DNA from: Methanobrevibacter oralis
Lineage (GTDB): Archaea; Methanobacteriota; Methanobacteria; Methanobacteriales; Methanobacteriaceae
Assembly (NCBI RefSeq): GCF_001639275.1
Contig: NZ_LWMU01000022.1
Coordinates: 1 to 52,210, forward strand
Length of the DNA stretch: 52,210 bases
Direction of reading: 5' to 3'
Shown here: piece by piece, positions 16,206 through 25,532 of the stretch
Layout of the letters: each line of letters begins with the position of its first letter
How positions within the stretch are numbered: the first letter of the stretch is position 1
The notes under the pieces: model-generated
The model's database searches: none
Told to the model about the DNA's origin: nothing
Seen by the model: the letters and a program-made list of their open reading frames with translations, nothing else
Translations under genes and position numbers: made by a program

Positions 16206-17598
16206 TAGTTAGTTACTAAACTTTTAATATAAATGTTTCGTACCAATGTGTTGTAATATTATTGTTTTCAATATTTTCATTGAAGGTTTTTTTGACTAGT
16301 TCTTTTAGATGTTCTTTGGATTTTAAGTATTCGTTGCGAATTATATTTTTCATTATTCTCCATAGTTGTTCTATAGGATTTAAGTGTGGGGGAATAAGGT
16401 GGGAGATTAATTAACTCAATATTAAGAATTTTAGCTATTTTTTTATATAAATGCAGATTTGTGAAGCACTGAAATTGTCTAAAATTAAACATATTCTTTT
16501 TTTCATTGAGTAGTTTCTTTTGTAGATGGTTCTTTTAATAAATTTTTTAAGATTATATTTTCTCCATATTTCTCTTCTTTTTTTTCACATTTTTTTTTAT
16601 TGATTCTCTTTTGCAATGTTTTCCAATGATTCTGGCTATGTGTTGTGGTTGAATCATCAGAATATTTTTTTCTAAGGTTTTTGTAATTTTATCTTTAAAA
16701 CTTATTTTATCCTCAGAATTTTCTATTAAAATTTTATCTATTTCTTCATCTGAGATTTTTATATTTTTTAAAATATTATTCAATAATTTAACAAACTCAA
16801 TATTTGTCAAATTAGCTTTTCTTAATTCTAATAGAGATATTGCTATTTTTGGAGCTGTTGAAGAATTTGTAATTGTTTATTGTTGAATTACCATTTATTG
16901 CTAGAGATCCTGTGGCATTTATTTTAAATTTATAATGGATTTTTACTGAATTTTTTTATGTTTTGTCCCCAGATTTTATATAATGATTTAGAGTTATAAG
17001 GTTCGTTTATGAATGCTGATTCATCAAATAAGATAATTATATCATTTTCACTTACATTAAATTTTTCTAAGTTTTTTTTAATTGTTTTTTAGCATCTTTT
17101 GGAGTTTTTGTAAAAATAGGATATGCTTTGCTATAATTATATCCTAATTTTCTTACTATGACTCCTATTTGTTTTAAACTGTATTCTACATTGAATTTTT
17201 CTTTAACTATTTGTTGAACATTTTTCATTGATAAATTGGGAGTATTTTCAATGATATTATCTAATTCTACTTGTTGTTCATAAGATAATTTTGATGGTCT
17301 TCCACCTCCAAAAGATGGTTTTAAACCATCTAATCCATCCATTTCACAGGATTTAGCCCATCTGTGAACAGTCGGGTAAGAAATGTTAAGTAAATTTGCT
17401 ACATCTTGTATTGTATGGCCTTCGGTTATAAATTTAATCGCAATTAATCGCTGATAATAACGATAAAATGCAACATATTGACTCATTTCATTGTTTAACT
17501 CTTCTTTACTCATTTTATTAAATAAATTTATTTTGGATTTTCCAGACATAATAATGTTATTTGTCACTTATCTATAATAAAAGTTTAGTAAACAACTA
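16206..17598 (-). mobile_element. IS630-type element with TA target duplication
   Basis: Ends TAGTTAGTTACTAAACTTTT (16206) and, inverted, TAGTTGTTTACTAAACTTTT (17598) form a terminal repeat of about 20 bp with two mismatches. TA dinucleotides flank both sides (16204-16205 and 17599-17600), the target duplication expected for the IS630/Tc1/mariner group. The 1393-bp length is above the usual 1.1-1.2 kb, because the transposase frame carries an extra segment of roughly 85 residues. Confidence 0.85.
16216..17567 (-). pseudogene. IS630-type transposase, several frameshifts
   Basis: The N-terminal part (17567-17067) is intact: an HTH (QDVANLLNISYPTVHRWAKS), then GGGRPSKLS and a second DNA-binding half. 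A run of eight A residues then shifts the frame before the first catalytic Asp (ILFDESAF). Further shifts occur near 16945, near 16870 and near 16570-16600, and again after the PPYSP motif. The second Asp (LILDNFSA) and the Glu region (NPIEQLWR, other frame) are still readable. The segment 16553-16810, lysine-rich and helical, is an insert between the first and second Asp that I do not recognise. The original stop lies inside the terminal repeat. Confidence 0.75.
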
Positions 17599-17698
17599 TA
17601 AATGAAAAATATTCAAAATTAAATAATTATCTGCCAACATTCTCTTATTTAATAAAAAATATAAAATTGTTAGTTTATGAAAATAAGAAAGGAAAAGA

Positions 17699-17726
17699 AA
17701 GGAGGGGTGTGTTTTTTTCCCTCCTT
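17699..17726 (-). terminator. Hairpin terminator after adhesin 4
   Basis: AAGGAGGG (17699-17706) pairs with CCCTCCTT (17719-17726). On the minus strand the stem is followed by TTTCTTTTCC, a U-rich tract. It lies a few bases after the adhesin 4 stop. Confidence 0.65.
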
Positions 17727-17733
17727 ATTTTTT

Positions 17734-19794
17734 TTATTTGATTTGTATTGTGTTTTTTATTTGTGATTTGGTGTATTGTGTGTGTATTGTGTGTTTTCCT
17801 TTTTGTAGGTTTTTGATTTTTATTGTTGCTATTCCATTTTTGTTGGTTTTTGCTTTGTAGGTTTTTTTGTTGATTTTGAATGTTATTGTTTTTTGTTTTT
17901 GTGGTTTTCCTTTATTGTTTACGAGTTTGGCTTGGAATTGTGTTATTTTTGTTTTTTTCTTTATGATGTTTTTTGCTGTTAGTAGTGGTTTGATTTTGAT
18001 TTGGTTTGTTGTTTTGTATTTTTTGTATTGTGTGGTTATTTTGTATGTTTTTGGTTTTTGTGTGATTTTTATGCTTGCGTAGCCTTCTTTGTTTGTTTTT
18101 TTGGTGTATGTTTTTCCGTTGATTGTGAATTGGACTTTGTGTCCGGGTCCTGCGTTTTTTCCGTTGTTTTTTATTATTTTTACTTTGAATGTTCCGCCGA
18201 GGTAGTATATTTCCATGTTTTTGTTTTGTGTTATGGGTGATTTTAGGATTTTTAGTGTGTTGATGATTTTTGTGGGGCTGTATTGGTTGTTGCCTTTAAA
18301 TTTTGTGGTTATTTTATAATTTCCTGCTTTTTGTTTAATTTTTAGTTGGGCATAGCCTTTGTCGTTGGTTTTAATGTTATAATTTTTATTTGCAATTGTT
18401 ATTTGTATTATTTGATTTTTTATAGGGTTTCCCTGGGCATCTGTTAACTTTAAAACATAGCTACTTCCGTCATTATGGAACATTGCAATATTTTTAGCAT
18501 GTAAATAAGAATCACCCGTAATTATTAAATAATTAATCATCATCCCATTATCTGTCATATATTTCATTGTAATATTGTATTTATTATTATTTAGACCTGA
18601 AAAACTAACACCATTATTTAACTTACCACTATTAATATTAACACCATTATTATAATAATCAACATCATAATCTTTACCATTATAATAAATTAAGTTAGGT
18701 ATGTTTAAAAAAGAAGTATTTTTCGAACGAAATATAACAAAAGAACAACCACTTAACTTACCCTTAGCACCAAACCAATAAACAGCACCACCATCCCATT
18801 GGGCAGCATGATTATTATTAAAAGAACAACCACTTAAAAAACCATTATCACCAACCCAATAAACAGCACCACCATCATCATTTAGGGCAGTATTATTATT
18901 AAAAGAACAACCACTTAAAAAACCATTATCACCAAACCAACAAACAGCACCACCACTACTCTCGGCAGCATGATTATTATTAAAAGAACAACCACTTAAA
19001 AAACCATTATCACCAACCCAATAAACAGCACCACCACTACTCTCGGCAGCATGATTATTATTAAAAGAACAACCACTTAAAAAACCATTAGCACCACTCC
19101 ATTCAACAGCACCACCACTAAAAAAGGCAGTATTATTATTAAAAGAACAACCACTTAACACCCCATTACCACCATACCAAGAAACAGCACCACCATACCT
19201 ATTAGCAGTATTATTATTAAAAGAACAGTGGCTTATTTTACCATTAGTTCCACTTAAGGAAATAGCACCTCCATAGTCGGCATGGTTGTTGTTGAAAGAG
19301 CAATATTGTAAATTAGCGTAGTCTCCATTCCAATCTATGGCGCTACCATAGTCGTTGTTGATGCTTTTTGCGTTTATGAATTTTATATTTTTTATTGTGA
19401 CGTGTTCTTCACGTATTTTAAGTATTTTTGTTGCTAATTTTCCATCTATTATGTGATTTTTCCCATCTATAGTTATAGATTTGCCAATGAATATTGGAGA
19501 ATCACCTGTAGTGTATGTATAGTCCTTGTTTAAAGTTATTGTATCTCCAATATGGGCATTGTCTATTATGTTTTGTAAATCTTTAAAAGAATTAGATGAT
19601 GAGGCTTTTAAAGTATTATTCGACTTAAAATTACCTAAAATACCATTATCTATATCTTGTATTTCCAAATAGTTACTATTTTCCTCATTTAAATCAATAT
19701 CCAAAGTTACATTATCTTCTGCTGAAACTGTAGAAACAGTTAAAAATACAAAAAACAATAAGAACATTAAAATTTTACTAAAATTTTTAAACAT
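17734..19794 (-). CDS. Adhesin-like protein 4: tandem-repeat beta-helix and Ig-like C-terminus, inside the IS island
   Basis: A secreted surface protein of 686 residues. Signal peptide MFKNFSKILMFLLFFVFLTV with a cleavage-like VSAED, and an ordinary beta-helix start. Seven tandem 26-27 residue rungs follow (about 164-350), each of the form CSFNNN-x(2-6)-GGAV-x-W-x-G-x-x-G-x-LSG, plus a truncated eighth (CSFVIF). Three Ig-like repeats come next (about 435-520, 525-605, 610-686), with KTN..GYA or KTN..GIA cores. The start is ATG 19794: GGAGGA lies 10 bases upstream, and the earlier in-frame ATG at 19812 overlaps that site. Codon use flips between the repeat part (T- and G-rich coding strand) and the Ig part (A- and C-rich). 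Confidence 0.85.
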   Translation of the reverse strand: MFKNFSKILMFLLFFVFLTVSTVSAEDNVTLDIDLNEENSNYLEIQDIDNGILGNFKSNNTLKASSSNSFKDLQNIIDNAHIGDTITLNKDYTYTTGDSPIFIGKSITIDGKNHIIDGKLATKILKIREEHVTIKNIKFINAKSINNDYGSAIDWNGDYANLQYCSFNNNHADYGGAISLSGTNGKISHCSFNNNTANRYGGAVSWYGGNGVLSGCSFNNNTAFFSGGAVEWSGANGFLSGCSFNNNHAAESSGGAVYWVGDNGFLSGCSFNNNHAAESSGGAVCWFGDNGFLSGCSFNNNTALNDDGGAVYWVGDNGFLSGCSFNNNHAAQWDGGAVYWFGAKGKLSGCSFVIFRSKNTSFLNIPNLIYYNGKDYDVDYYNNGVNINSGKLNNGVSFSGLNNNKYNITMKYMTDNGMMINYLIITGDSYLHAKNIAMFHNDGSSYVLKLTDAQGNPIKNQIIQITIANKNYNIKTNDKGYAQLKIKQKAGNYKITTKFKGNNQYSPTKIINTLKILKSPITQNKNMEIYYLGGTFKVKIIKNNGKNAGPGHKVQFTINGKTYTKKTNKEGYASIKITQKPKTYKITTQYKKYKTTNQIKIKPLLTAKNIIKKKTKITQFQAKLVNNKGKPQKQKTITFKINKKTYKAKTNKNGIATIKIKNLQKGKHTIHTQYTKSQIKNTIQIK

Positions 19795-20142
19795 TTTTAA
19801 AAATTCCTCCATTTATTTTACCTAAAACCCTAAAAAAACTTATTAATAAATATATTTATTAAGCAATAACATTTATTTCTTACTTAATATACCCTAATTC
19901 AATAGTTTTAATGGATTTTCTTATATATGAAAAAATAATACTCCCAATTCAAAAAAAGAACTATTATATTATTTAATAACTAAAACCAAATATTTTATCA
20001 TATTAAATATAAATAAACATGATTCACATTAAATATAATATATAATTCAATTTATATTTTTAAAAAGTACTATTTTACAACAAATAATTATCTAGATAAT
20101 CATATAAATAATTAACTGATATCATTATTTTATGGAGGAAGG
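19795..20142. promoter_or_regulatory. Promoter and intergenic region of adhesin 4
   Basis: TTAATAAATATATTTATTAA (19843-19862) is a perfect 20-bp palindrome containing a TATA element on both strands, about 50 bases before the adhesin 4 start. From about 19870 to 20142 I see only AT-rich sequence without a gene. Confidence 0.45.
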
Positions 20143-20162
20143 GTGGACTCAATTTTGTTAGC
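20143..20162 (+). mobile_element. Second solo fragment of the edge-IS terminal repeat
   Basis: GACTCAATTTTGTTAGCTCT resembles the IS end at 52087 onward (GACTGTCAATTTGTTAGCTC) with one short gap and small changes. As at 14613, an IS1182-type end follows within about 30 bases. Confidence 0.4.
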
Positions 20163-20190
20163 TCTTATTTTTCGTTTTTTTTCAATCCAA

Positions 20191-20295
20191 GAGTGTTGGC
20201 AGAAATTATTAGTTTTTAATCATTGTTCATTTTTTACTAAGTTTACATTTTTTTATTAAATTTTGTTCAATTTCATAATTTTTTTTTGATTATTT
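20191..20295 (+). mobile_element. Solo 5' end of an IS1182-type element
   Basis: GAGTGTTGGCAGAAATTATT and the following bases match the 5' end type seen at 14663 and, inverted, at 22155, not the 3' end type. Only about 100 bp remain before copy C begins, so copy C probably inserted into this older copy. Confidence 0.6.
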
Positions 20296-22155
20296 GAGTG
20301 TTGGCAGAAATTATTTAATTTTGAATATTTTTCATTTTCAGCACCTCTATTTTAAGTTAACGATATGAACTCTATTGAATTAATAATTGAATAAAAATCC
20401 ATATTATTTTCTTTTATTAAATTATGTAATCTTATTAGGTTGTATGATGATACTATGGTGAATATTAGGTTTTGAACCCTTTCTAAACCTTTTAATGGAA
20501 TGTCATCATAAATGATAAATTCTTTTAAAAGTTCCATTGTGTGCTTCTACTGTTTTTGAACGTGATTTTATATTCTTCTATTTCTTCTTCTGAAGACATT
20601 AGGCGTTCAACTTTATAGGAAACTTCATGAACATATCGCGTTATTGTTCTATGGTTTGTGTTATAACAATGTTTTGAATATTGGCATTTTTTTACATTCA
20701 TTGTAATTATGAATAAACTAATTTAACTTATATATTCCTCCTCCTTTTTCCATTGGTGCAGGGTATGCACCATCGAGTGTTAATTCTTTTTCCATTGGAC
20801 AAATGAAAACATTTTTTATATTCATCGAAAACAAAGTAATCAATGGCAAATGGATTTTCTGGTAATTTTCCAGAATTTTTTTCTATTTTGCTGTGATGTT
20901 GGAATTAGAGCAGGTTATGCCTAAAGTTATCTAGGTAATTCAAGTTGGCTAATGTTGAATATATTGTATCTGCACTAATTTTTTGAGGTTTTAAGTTTAA
21001 ATTGGTAAGGATTTGATTCATTAAATACAGGAATTTGATAAATGATCATGTTGGGATTTTGGACAACATTAACTCCACAAATCAACTTAGATTCGGTATC
21101 TGTTCCCAACTGAACATTATATGAAAACTTTGGATATTTTTGTCCTTTATCCTTAGTTTTCATCAATCTAGCATCATAATCGTTTAAAGCCAATGATTTT
21201 TGACCAGAACAATCAAGCAAATAGCCATCAATAAAAAAGAATATCAACTTTTTCTTCATCTGATTTAGATTTATCATTCAGAAATTTTCTTGCACTTCCT
21301 CTAAGCTTTTTAATTTCATTTTTTGACAGTTTTTCAACCATATAATGCTTTATTAATAAACTAATATCCTTTTCTTTAATTACTATTGAATGCGGAGTTA
21401 TGTGCTCTTTTTATTGTACCATCAATTGAAATATGTTCAAAATCTGTTAAACCTATCCTATTAGCTACAATAAGAATAAAAGCCATTATCAATTGATAAA
21501 ATCTGTTGAAGTAATAACAGTTATAATCTCTAATTGTTCTATCACTAGGTTCAATCCCATTAGAAATCCATTTATACATATATATTATACTTAGCATTAT
21601 AAGCTAACTCTATTGAACTGGTAATTTTATTTATACAACCATAAAAAAATTAGTTTTATCATATATTTAAGATTAAAAGGAGGTTTACCTACATTTGACA
21701 ATTTACGTTCGATTTTAAAATAATTAAAAGCACCATCCCACAATAACAGATGCCAAATACATAACCTTAAATTCCTCTTCCATTTTCGCATCATTCTTAC
21801 TAAAATCATTCAAAATATAACAATCCACAATCATAGTAACCAAAACACAAATAATTCAATTCTAAACATCATAAAATTAATTATAACTAAATATATATTT
21901 GTATTTTCTGATATAAATAGATTTTAATAACTTTTATTCAGAATAATACATTTTTAACAAACAATATATTAAACAAATAAAAATAACAAATATTCATTGG
22001 AAATTAGTTAGTATTTAACTACTAAATTAAAAAAGAAGCTAAATTCACATGAAAAAAATAATATAATTATGAAAATGAACACTATTTAAAAAATAGTATA
22101 AAAACAGAAGAAAAAATAAACATTAATTAAAACTCAATAATTTCTGCCAACACTC
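20296..22155 (-). mobile_element. IS1182-type element, copy C, full length (1860 bp)
   Basis: Terminal repeats GAGTGTTGGCAGAAATTA (20296-20313) and its inverse TAATTTCTGCCAACACTC (22138-22155) are perfect. ATTT flanks both ends (20292-20295 and 22156-22159), a 4-bp target duplication. The transposase lies on the minus strand but is broken. This is the best preserved of three copies in the window. Confidence 0.8.
20352..21830 (-). pseudogene. IS1182-type transposase, frameshifted (copy C)
   Basis: Fragments in order from the N-terminus: LSNVGKPPFNLKYMIKLIFL (about 21690), then the catalytic-region start HISIDGTIKRAHNS (about 21400), DYDARLMKTKDKGQKYPKFS with YNVQLGTDTESKLICG (about 21050-21180), and a C-terminal block ending FISLT (20352). 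The HISIDGT and DARLMKTKDK blocks are characteristic of IS1182-type DDE transposases. Frame changes separate the blocks, so it is probably inactive. Confidence 0.75.
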
Positions 22156-22159
22156 ATTT

Positions 22160-22507
22160 AATTTTACTTTTTATTTTAATAGATATCTAAGTTTTACTTT
22201 TTTTTACAATTTTGTAATTTATTACAACATTTATTTTAGTTGTTTAATTGAAAAGCAATAATATGATTGAAAAAAATAAAAATGAATAGATAGATAATAA
22301 TTTAATTTTTTAGTTATAAAAGCTTTTTTTTCTAAATAATTCGTTTAAACTTCTATGAATAACTTTTGACAACTGTTCATTGTATTAATTGAATAATAAT
22401 AAGTTTAAATTAATATTTTAATAAAATGTTTATATGCTTAGTTTTTTAAATAATAAATGACATATTTAGTAATATTATTTTTATATAATTATTTTAGGAG
22501 AAAATAT
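22160..22507 (+). promoter_or_regulatory. Intergenic region and valS promoter
   Basis: AT-rich sequence without a gene. GTTTATATGCTT (22429-22440) is a good TATA element; transcription would start near 22457, leaving a leader of about 50 bases with TAGGAGAA just before the valS ATG. Confidence 0.5.
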
Positions 22508-25222
22508 ATGGCAAATGAGAATATTCCTAAGGACTATGACATTAAAAAAGAAAAATTTTGGGAGCAAAAGTGGCAGGATGGTGATGTTTACAAATTTATT
22601 GGAGATGGAACCAGACCGAGATATGTAATTGATACTCCTCCACCTTACCCAACAGGTTCTATTCATTTAGGTCATGTTTTAAATTGGGTTTATATTGATA
22701 TGAATGCGAGATACAGAAGATTAAAAGGTATGGATGTTTTATTCACTCAAGGATGGGACTGTCATGGACTTCCTACCGAAGTAAAAGTAGAAGAAACTCA
22801 CAATATTAAAAAAAATGATGTTTCAAGAGCTAAATTCAGAGAATTCTGTATTGAACTTACTACTGAAAATATAGCTAAAATGAAAAAGCAAATGAAAGCT
22901 ATGGGTTTTTCACAAGATTGGAGTCGTGAATTTATAACAATGACTCCTGAGTATATGAAAAGAACTCAATATTCATTTTTACAAATGTATGATGATGATT
23001 TAATTTATCAAGGTATTCACCCTGTAAATTGGTGTCCTCGTTGTGAAACAGCTATTGCATTTGCTGAAGTAGAATATGGTGATAATGAAACTTATTTAAA
23101 CTATGTTAATTTTCCACCTGCAGCTGAAAGTTTTTATAAAGATATAAAAACTTCTAAAGAGTCTGGTAAACAAGCAAATCCTAAAGAAAAAGGGATTATA
23201 ATTGCTACTACAAGGCCAGAATTAATGTCTGCATGTGTAGGTCTTGTAATTCATCCAGATGATGGAAGATATTCTCATTTACTTGGCAAATATGTGGAGG
23301 TTCCTCTTTCTCATCAAAAAGTTAAAATCATTGCTGATGAAGAAGTGGATCCTGAGTTTGGTACTGGTGCTGTAATGGTTTGTACCTTTGGGGATAAAAC
23401 AGATGTAACATGGGTAAATAAACATGGACTTGAAATTATTGATGCAATTGATGAAACAGGTCATTTAACCTCTGCTGCTGGAAGATATGACGGTTTAGAT
23501 TTACAAACTGCAAAAATAAAAACTATTGAAGATTTAAAATCTGAAGAATATCTCTTAAAACAAGAAAAAGTAGAACAAAATGTTGGGCAATGTTGGAGAT
23601 GCAAAACCCCTATAGAGATTCTTGTTAAAAAGCAATGGTTTGTAGCAGTTAATAAATTAATAGAGCAAACAAAAGAAGCTGCAGAAGAGATGAATTGGGT
23701 TCCAGAACATATGAAAAGTCGTATGATTAATTGGGCAGATTCCATGGAATGGGACTGGTGTATTTCAAGACAAAGGTTATTTGCAACTCCAATTCCAGTA
23801 TGGTACTGTAAAGATTGTGGTAAAATCATTTTACCTGAAATAGAAGATTTACCAGTAGATCCTACTCAAGATAAACCTAAACACACTTGTGAATGTGGTT
23901 GTGAAGAATTTATTCCAGAAGAAGATGTTTTAGATACATGGATGGATTCATCTGTTTCACCACTTTCTATTGCAGATTGGCCTAATAAAGGTTTTGAAGA
24001 TATTTTTCCATCTAATATTCGTCCACAAGGTCATGATATTATTCGTACATGGGCATTTTATACAACTCTTAGATGTCTTGCCTTAACTGGTAAAAAGCCA
24101 TTTGATGATATTGTAATAAATGGGATGGTATTTGGTGAAGATGGATATAAAATGAGTAAATCCAGAGGAAATGTAATTGGTCCGGAAGATGTAATTGCTA
24201 AGTATGGTGCAGATTCTCTAAGAACATGGGCAGCTAATAGTGTTCCAGGTTCTGATGTAATGTTTGATTGGAAAGACATTAAGCATGGTTATAGATTCCT
24301 TAGAAAATTCTGGAATGCATTTAGATTTATTAGCATGCAAATATTTGATGAGGAAGTTCCATATGATGAAGCTAAAGATTCATTTGGAGCAATGGATAAA
24401 TGGATTTTAGCTAAATTAAACAAATTAAACATTAAAGTAGATAATGCATTTGCTAATTATGAATATGCAGATACAATATCCTCAATTGAGAAATTTGTAT
24501 GGCACGATTTCTGTGATGAGTATATTGAAGCTGTTAAATACAGATTGTACAATGATGATGTTGGTGATAAGTCAAGACGTGCAGCTAAATACACTCTTAG
24601 ATGTGTAATTGAAACTTCACTTAAATTCTTATCTCCAATTGTACCGTTCTTTGCAGAAGAAGTTTACCAACACTTTTCTGATACATCAATTCATAAAGAA
24701 TCATGGCCAGAAGTTAATGAATCATTATTGAATGATGTAGCTGTTGAAAATGGAGATTTAACTGTTGATTTGATTGATGAAGTAAGAAGATTTAAATCAG
24801 CTTCTAAAATCCCTCTTAATGCCCGATTAGCTGAAGTAAATGTATATACTTCTGATGAAAAATTAATTGATGTATTTAATGAATTTAATGAAGATATTTT
24901 AGGAACTTTAAAGATTGATGAGTTATCTGTTAAAACAGGAAGACCTGAAGTGCATGAAAAAATCATTGAAATCGAAGGGGAAATGTCTCAAATTGGACCT
25001 AAATTTAAAAAAGATGCAGGTAAAATCATAGGATATCTTAAATCAACTCCAATTGATGAAATTGCAGAAAATTTAAACATTAATGGTCAATTAGATATAA
25101 ATGGGCTAATTGTTGATGAATCTATGCTGAATATTAAAAAAGATATTGTAGGCGCTTCTGGTAAAAAAATAGATATATTACAATCTGAAACTCTTGATAT
25201 TATTGTTGAAGTAATTAGATAA
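22508..25222 (+). CDS. valS: Valine--tRNA ligase
   Basis: Charges tRNA-Val with valine and edits threonine (EC 6.1.1.9). It has 904 residues. The HIGH motif is at about 53-56 (PTGSIHLGH), the class I KMSKS at about 548-552 (KMSKSRGN), and an editing domain lies between them ([12 protein letters not shown]). Zinc-binding Cys clusters are visible (CWRCKTP; CKDCGK and CECGCEE), as are WDCHGLPTE and the anticodon-binding helical domain. The start is ATG 22508, 5 bases after AGGAGAAA-like sequence; an in-frame ATG at 22457 would add 17 unrelated hydrophobic residues and sits at the likely transcription start. Confidence 0.96.
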   Translation: MANENIPKDYDIKKEKFWEQKWQDGDVYKFIGDGTRPRYVIDTPPPYPTGSIHLGHVLNWVYIDMNARYRRLKGMDVLFTQGWDCHGLPTEVKVEETHNIKKNDVSRAKFREFCIELTTENIAKMKKQMKAMGFSQDWSREFITMTPEYMKRTQYSFLQMYDDDLIYQGIHPVNWCPRCETAIAFAEVEYGDNETYLNYVNFPPAAESFYKDIKTSKESGKQANPKEKGIIIATTRPELMSACVGLVIHPDDGRYSHLLGKYVEVPLSHQKVKIIADEEVDPEFGTGAVMVCTFGDKTDVTWVNKHGLEIIDAIDETGHLTSAAGRYDGLDLQTAKIKTIEDLKSEEYLLKQEKVEQNVGQCWRCKTPIEILVKKQWFVAVNKLIEQTKEAAEEMNWVPEHMKSRMINWADSMEWDWCISRQRLFATPIPVWYCKDCGKIILPEIEDLPVDPTQDKPKHTCECGCEEFIPEEDVLDTWMDSSVSPLSIADWPNKGFEDIFPSNIRPQGHDIIRTWAFYTTLRCLALTGKKPFDDIVINGMVFGEDGYKMSKSRGNVIGPEDVIAKYGADSLRTWAANSVPGSDVMFDWKDIKHGYRFLRKFWNAFRFISMQIFDEEVPYDEAKDSFGAMDKWILAKLNKLNIKVDNAFANYEYADTISSIEKFVWHDFCDEYIEAVKYRLYNDDVGDKSRRAAKYTLRCVIETSLKFLSPIVPFFAEEVYQHFSDTSIHKESWPEVNESLLNDVAVENGDLTVDLIDEVRRFKSASKIPLNARLAEVNVYTSDEKLIDVFNEFNEDILGTLKIDELSVKTGRPEVHEKIIEIEGEMSQIGPKFKKDAGKIIGYLKSTPIDEIAENLNINGQLDINGLIVDESMLNIKKDIVGASGKKIDILQSETLDIIVEVIR

Positions 25223-25532
25223 TTACTTTAATACTTTTTTTAATTTTGTCTAATCATATTTTATCTACCAAATAAAAAAAATATTTCTTTTTATTTTTTG
25301 CAGTTAGTAGTATACATTTAAAGTAGGAATTTTCCTCGGTGTTTGCTAGTAGGTTCGTCTCTAAAATAATTATCACTGTTTAAATACTCATTTTTTTCAT
25401 ATTTATTCATAATTGAAAAATGATCGTGGTTGTGAATTTAAACAAAATTTTTATTGTTAACCCTATTAAAATTAGGTATAGCTAAATTTTTATATAAGCT
25501 TTATTTATATTATATTAAATAAAGGTGATAAT
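25223..25532 (+). promoter_or_regulatory. Intergenic region and promoter of the methyltransferase gene
   Basis: There is no gene here. A T-run at 25234-25240 may end valS transcription. TTTTTATATAAGC (25486-25498) is a TATA element, with AAAGGTGAT at 25522-25530 just before a TTG start. Confidence 0.5.

Larger units (their letters stand above)
14663..17642 (+). mobile_element. IS1182-type element, copy B, interrupted by an IS630-type element
   Basis: Left terminal repeat GAATGTTGGCAGAAATTA (14663-14680); right end TAATTATCTGCCAACATTC (17624-17642) in inverse orientation. The transposase remnant reads on the plus strand. An IS630-type element sits at 16206-17598. Removing it and one TA restores a 3' end collinear with copy C (ATGAAAAATATTCAAAATTA). 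The remaining length, about 1.59 kb compared with 1.86 kb for copy C, shows internal deletions. Confidence 0.8.

Noticed and set aside
16406-16492. A separate small gene on the minus strand near the IS630 end
   Set aside because: It contains the IS630 PPYSP motif and is one frame of the broken transposase.
17867-18240. Two open frames on the plus strand opposite adhesin 4
   Set aside because: They are low-complexity Phe/Val/Cys-rich translations of the T/G-rich antisense of the Ig-like region, with no ribosome-binding site. They are shadows.
18770-19290. Regular repeats of about 80 bp, suggestive of a CRISPR array
   Set aside because: The repeats stay in one long open frame, encode beta-helix rungs and have no unique spacers between short identical repeats. 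They are protein repeats of adhesin 4.
22457-22507. Upstream in-frame ATG for valS adding 17 residues
   Set aside because: It begins at the probable transcription start, adds a hydrophobic stretch not expected for ValRS, and ATG 22508 has the ribosome-binding site.
23461-23829. A 122-codon minus-strand frame opposite valS
   Set aside because: It is an antisense shadow of conserved ValS sequence and has no ribosome-binding site.
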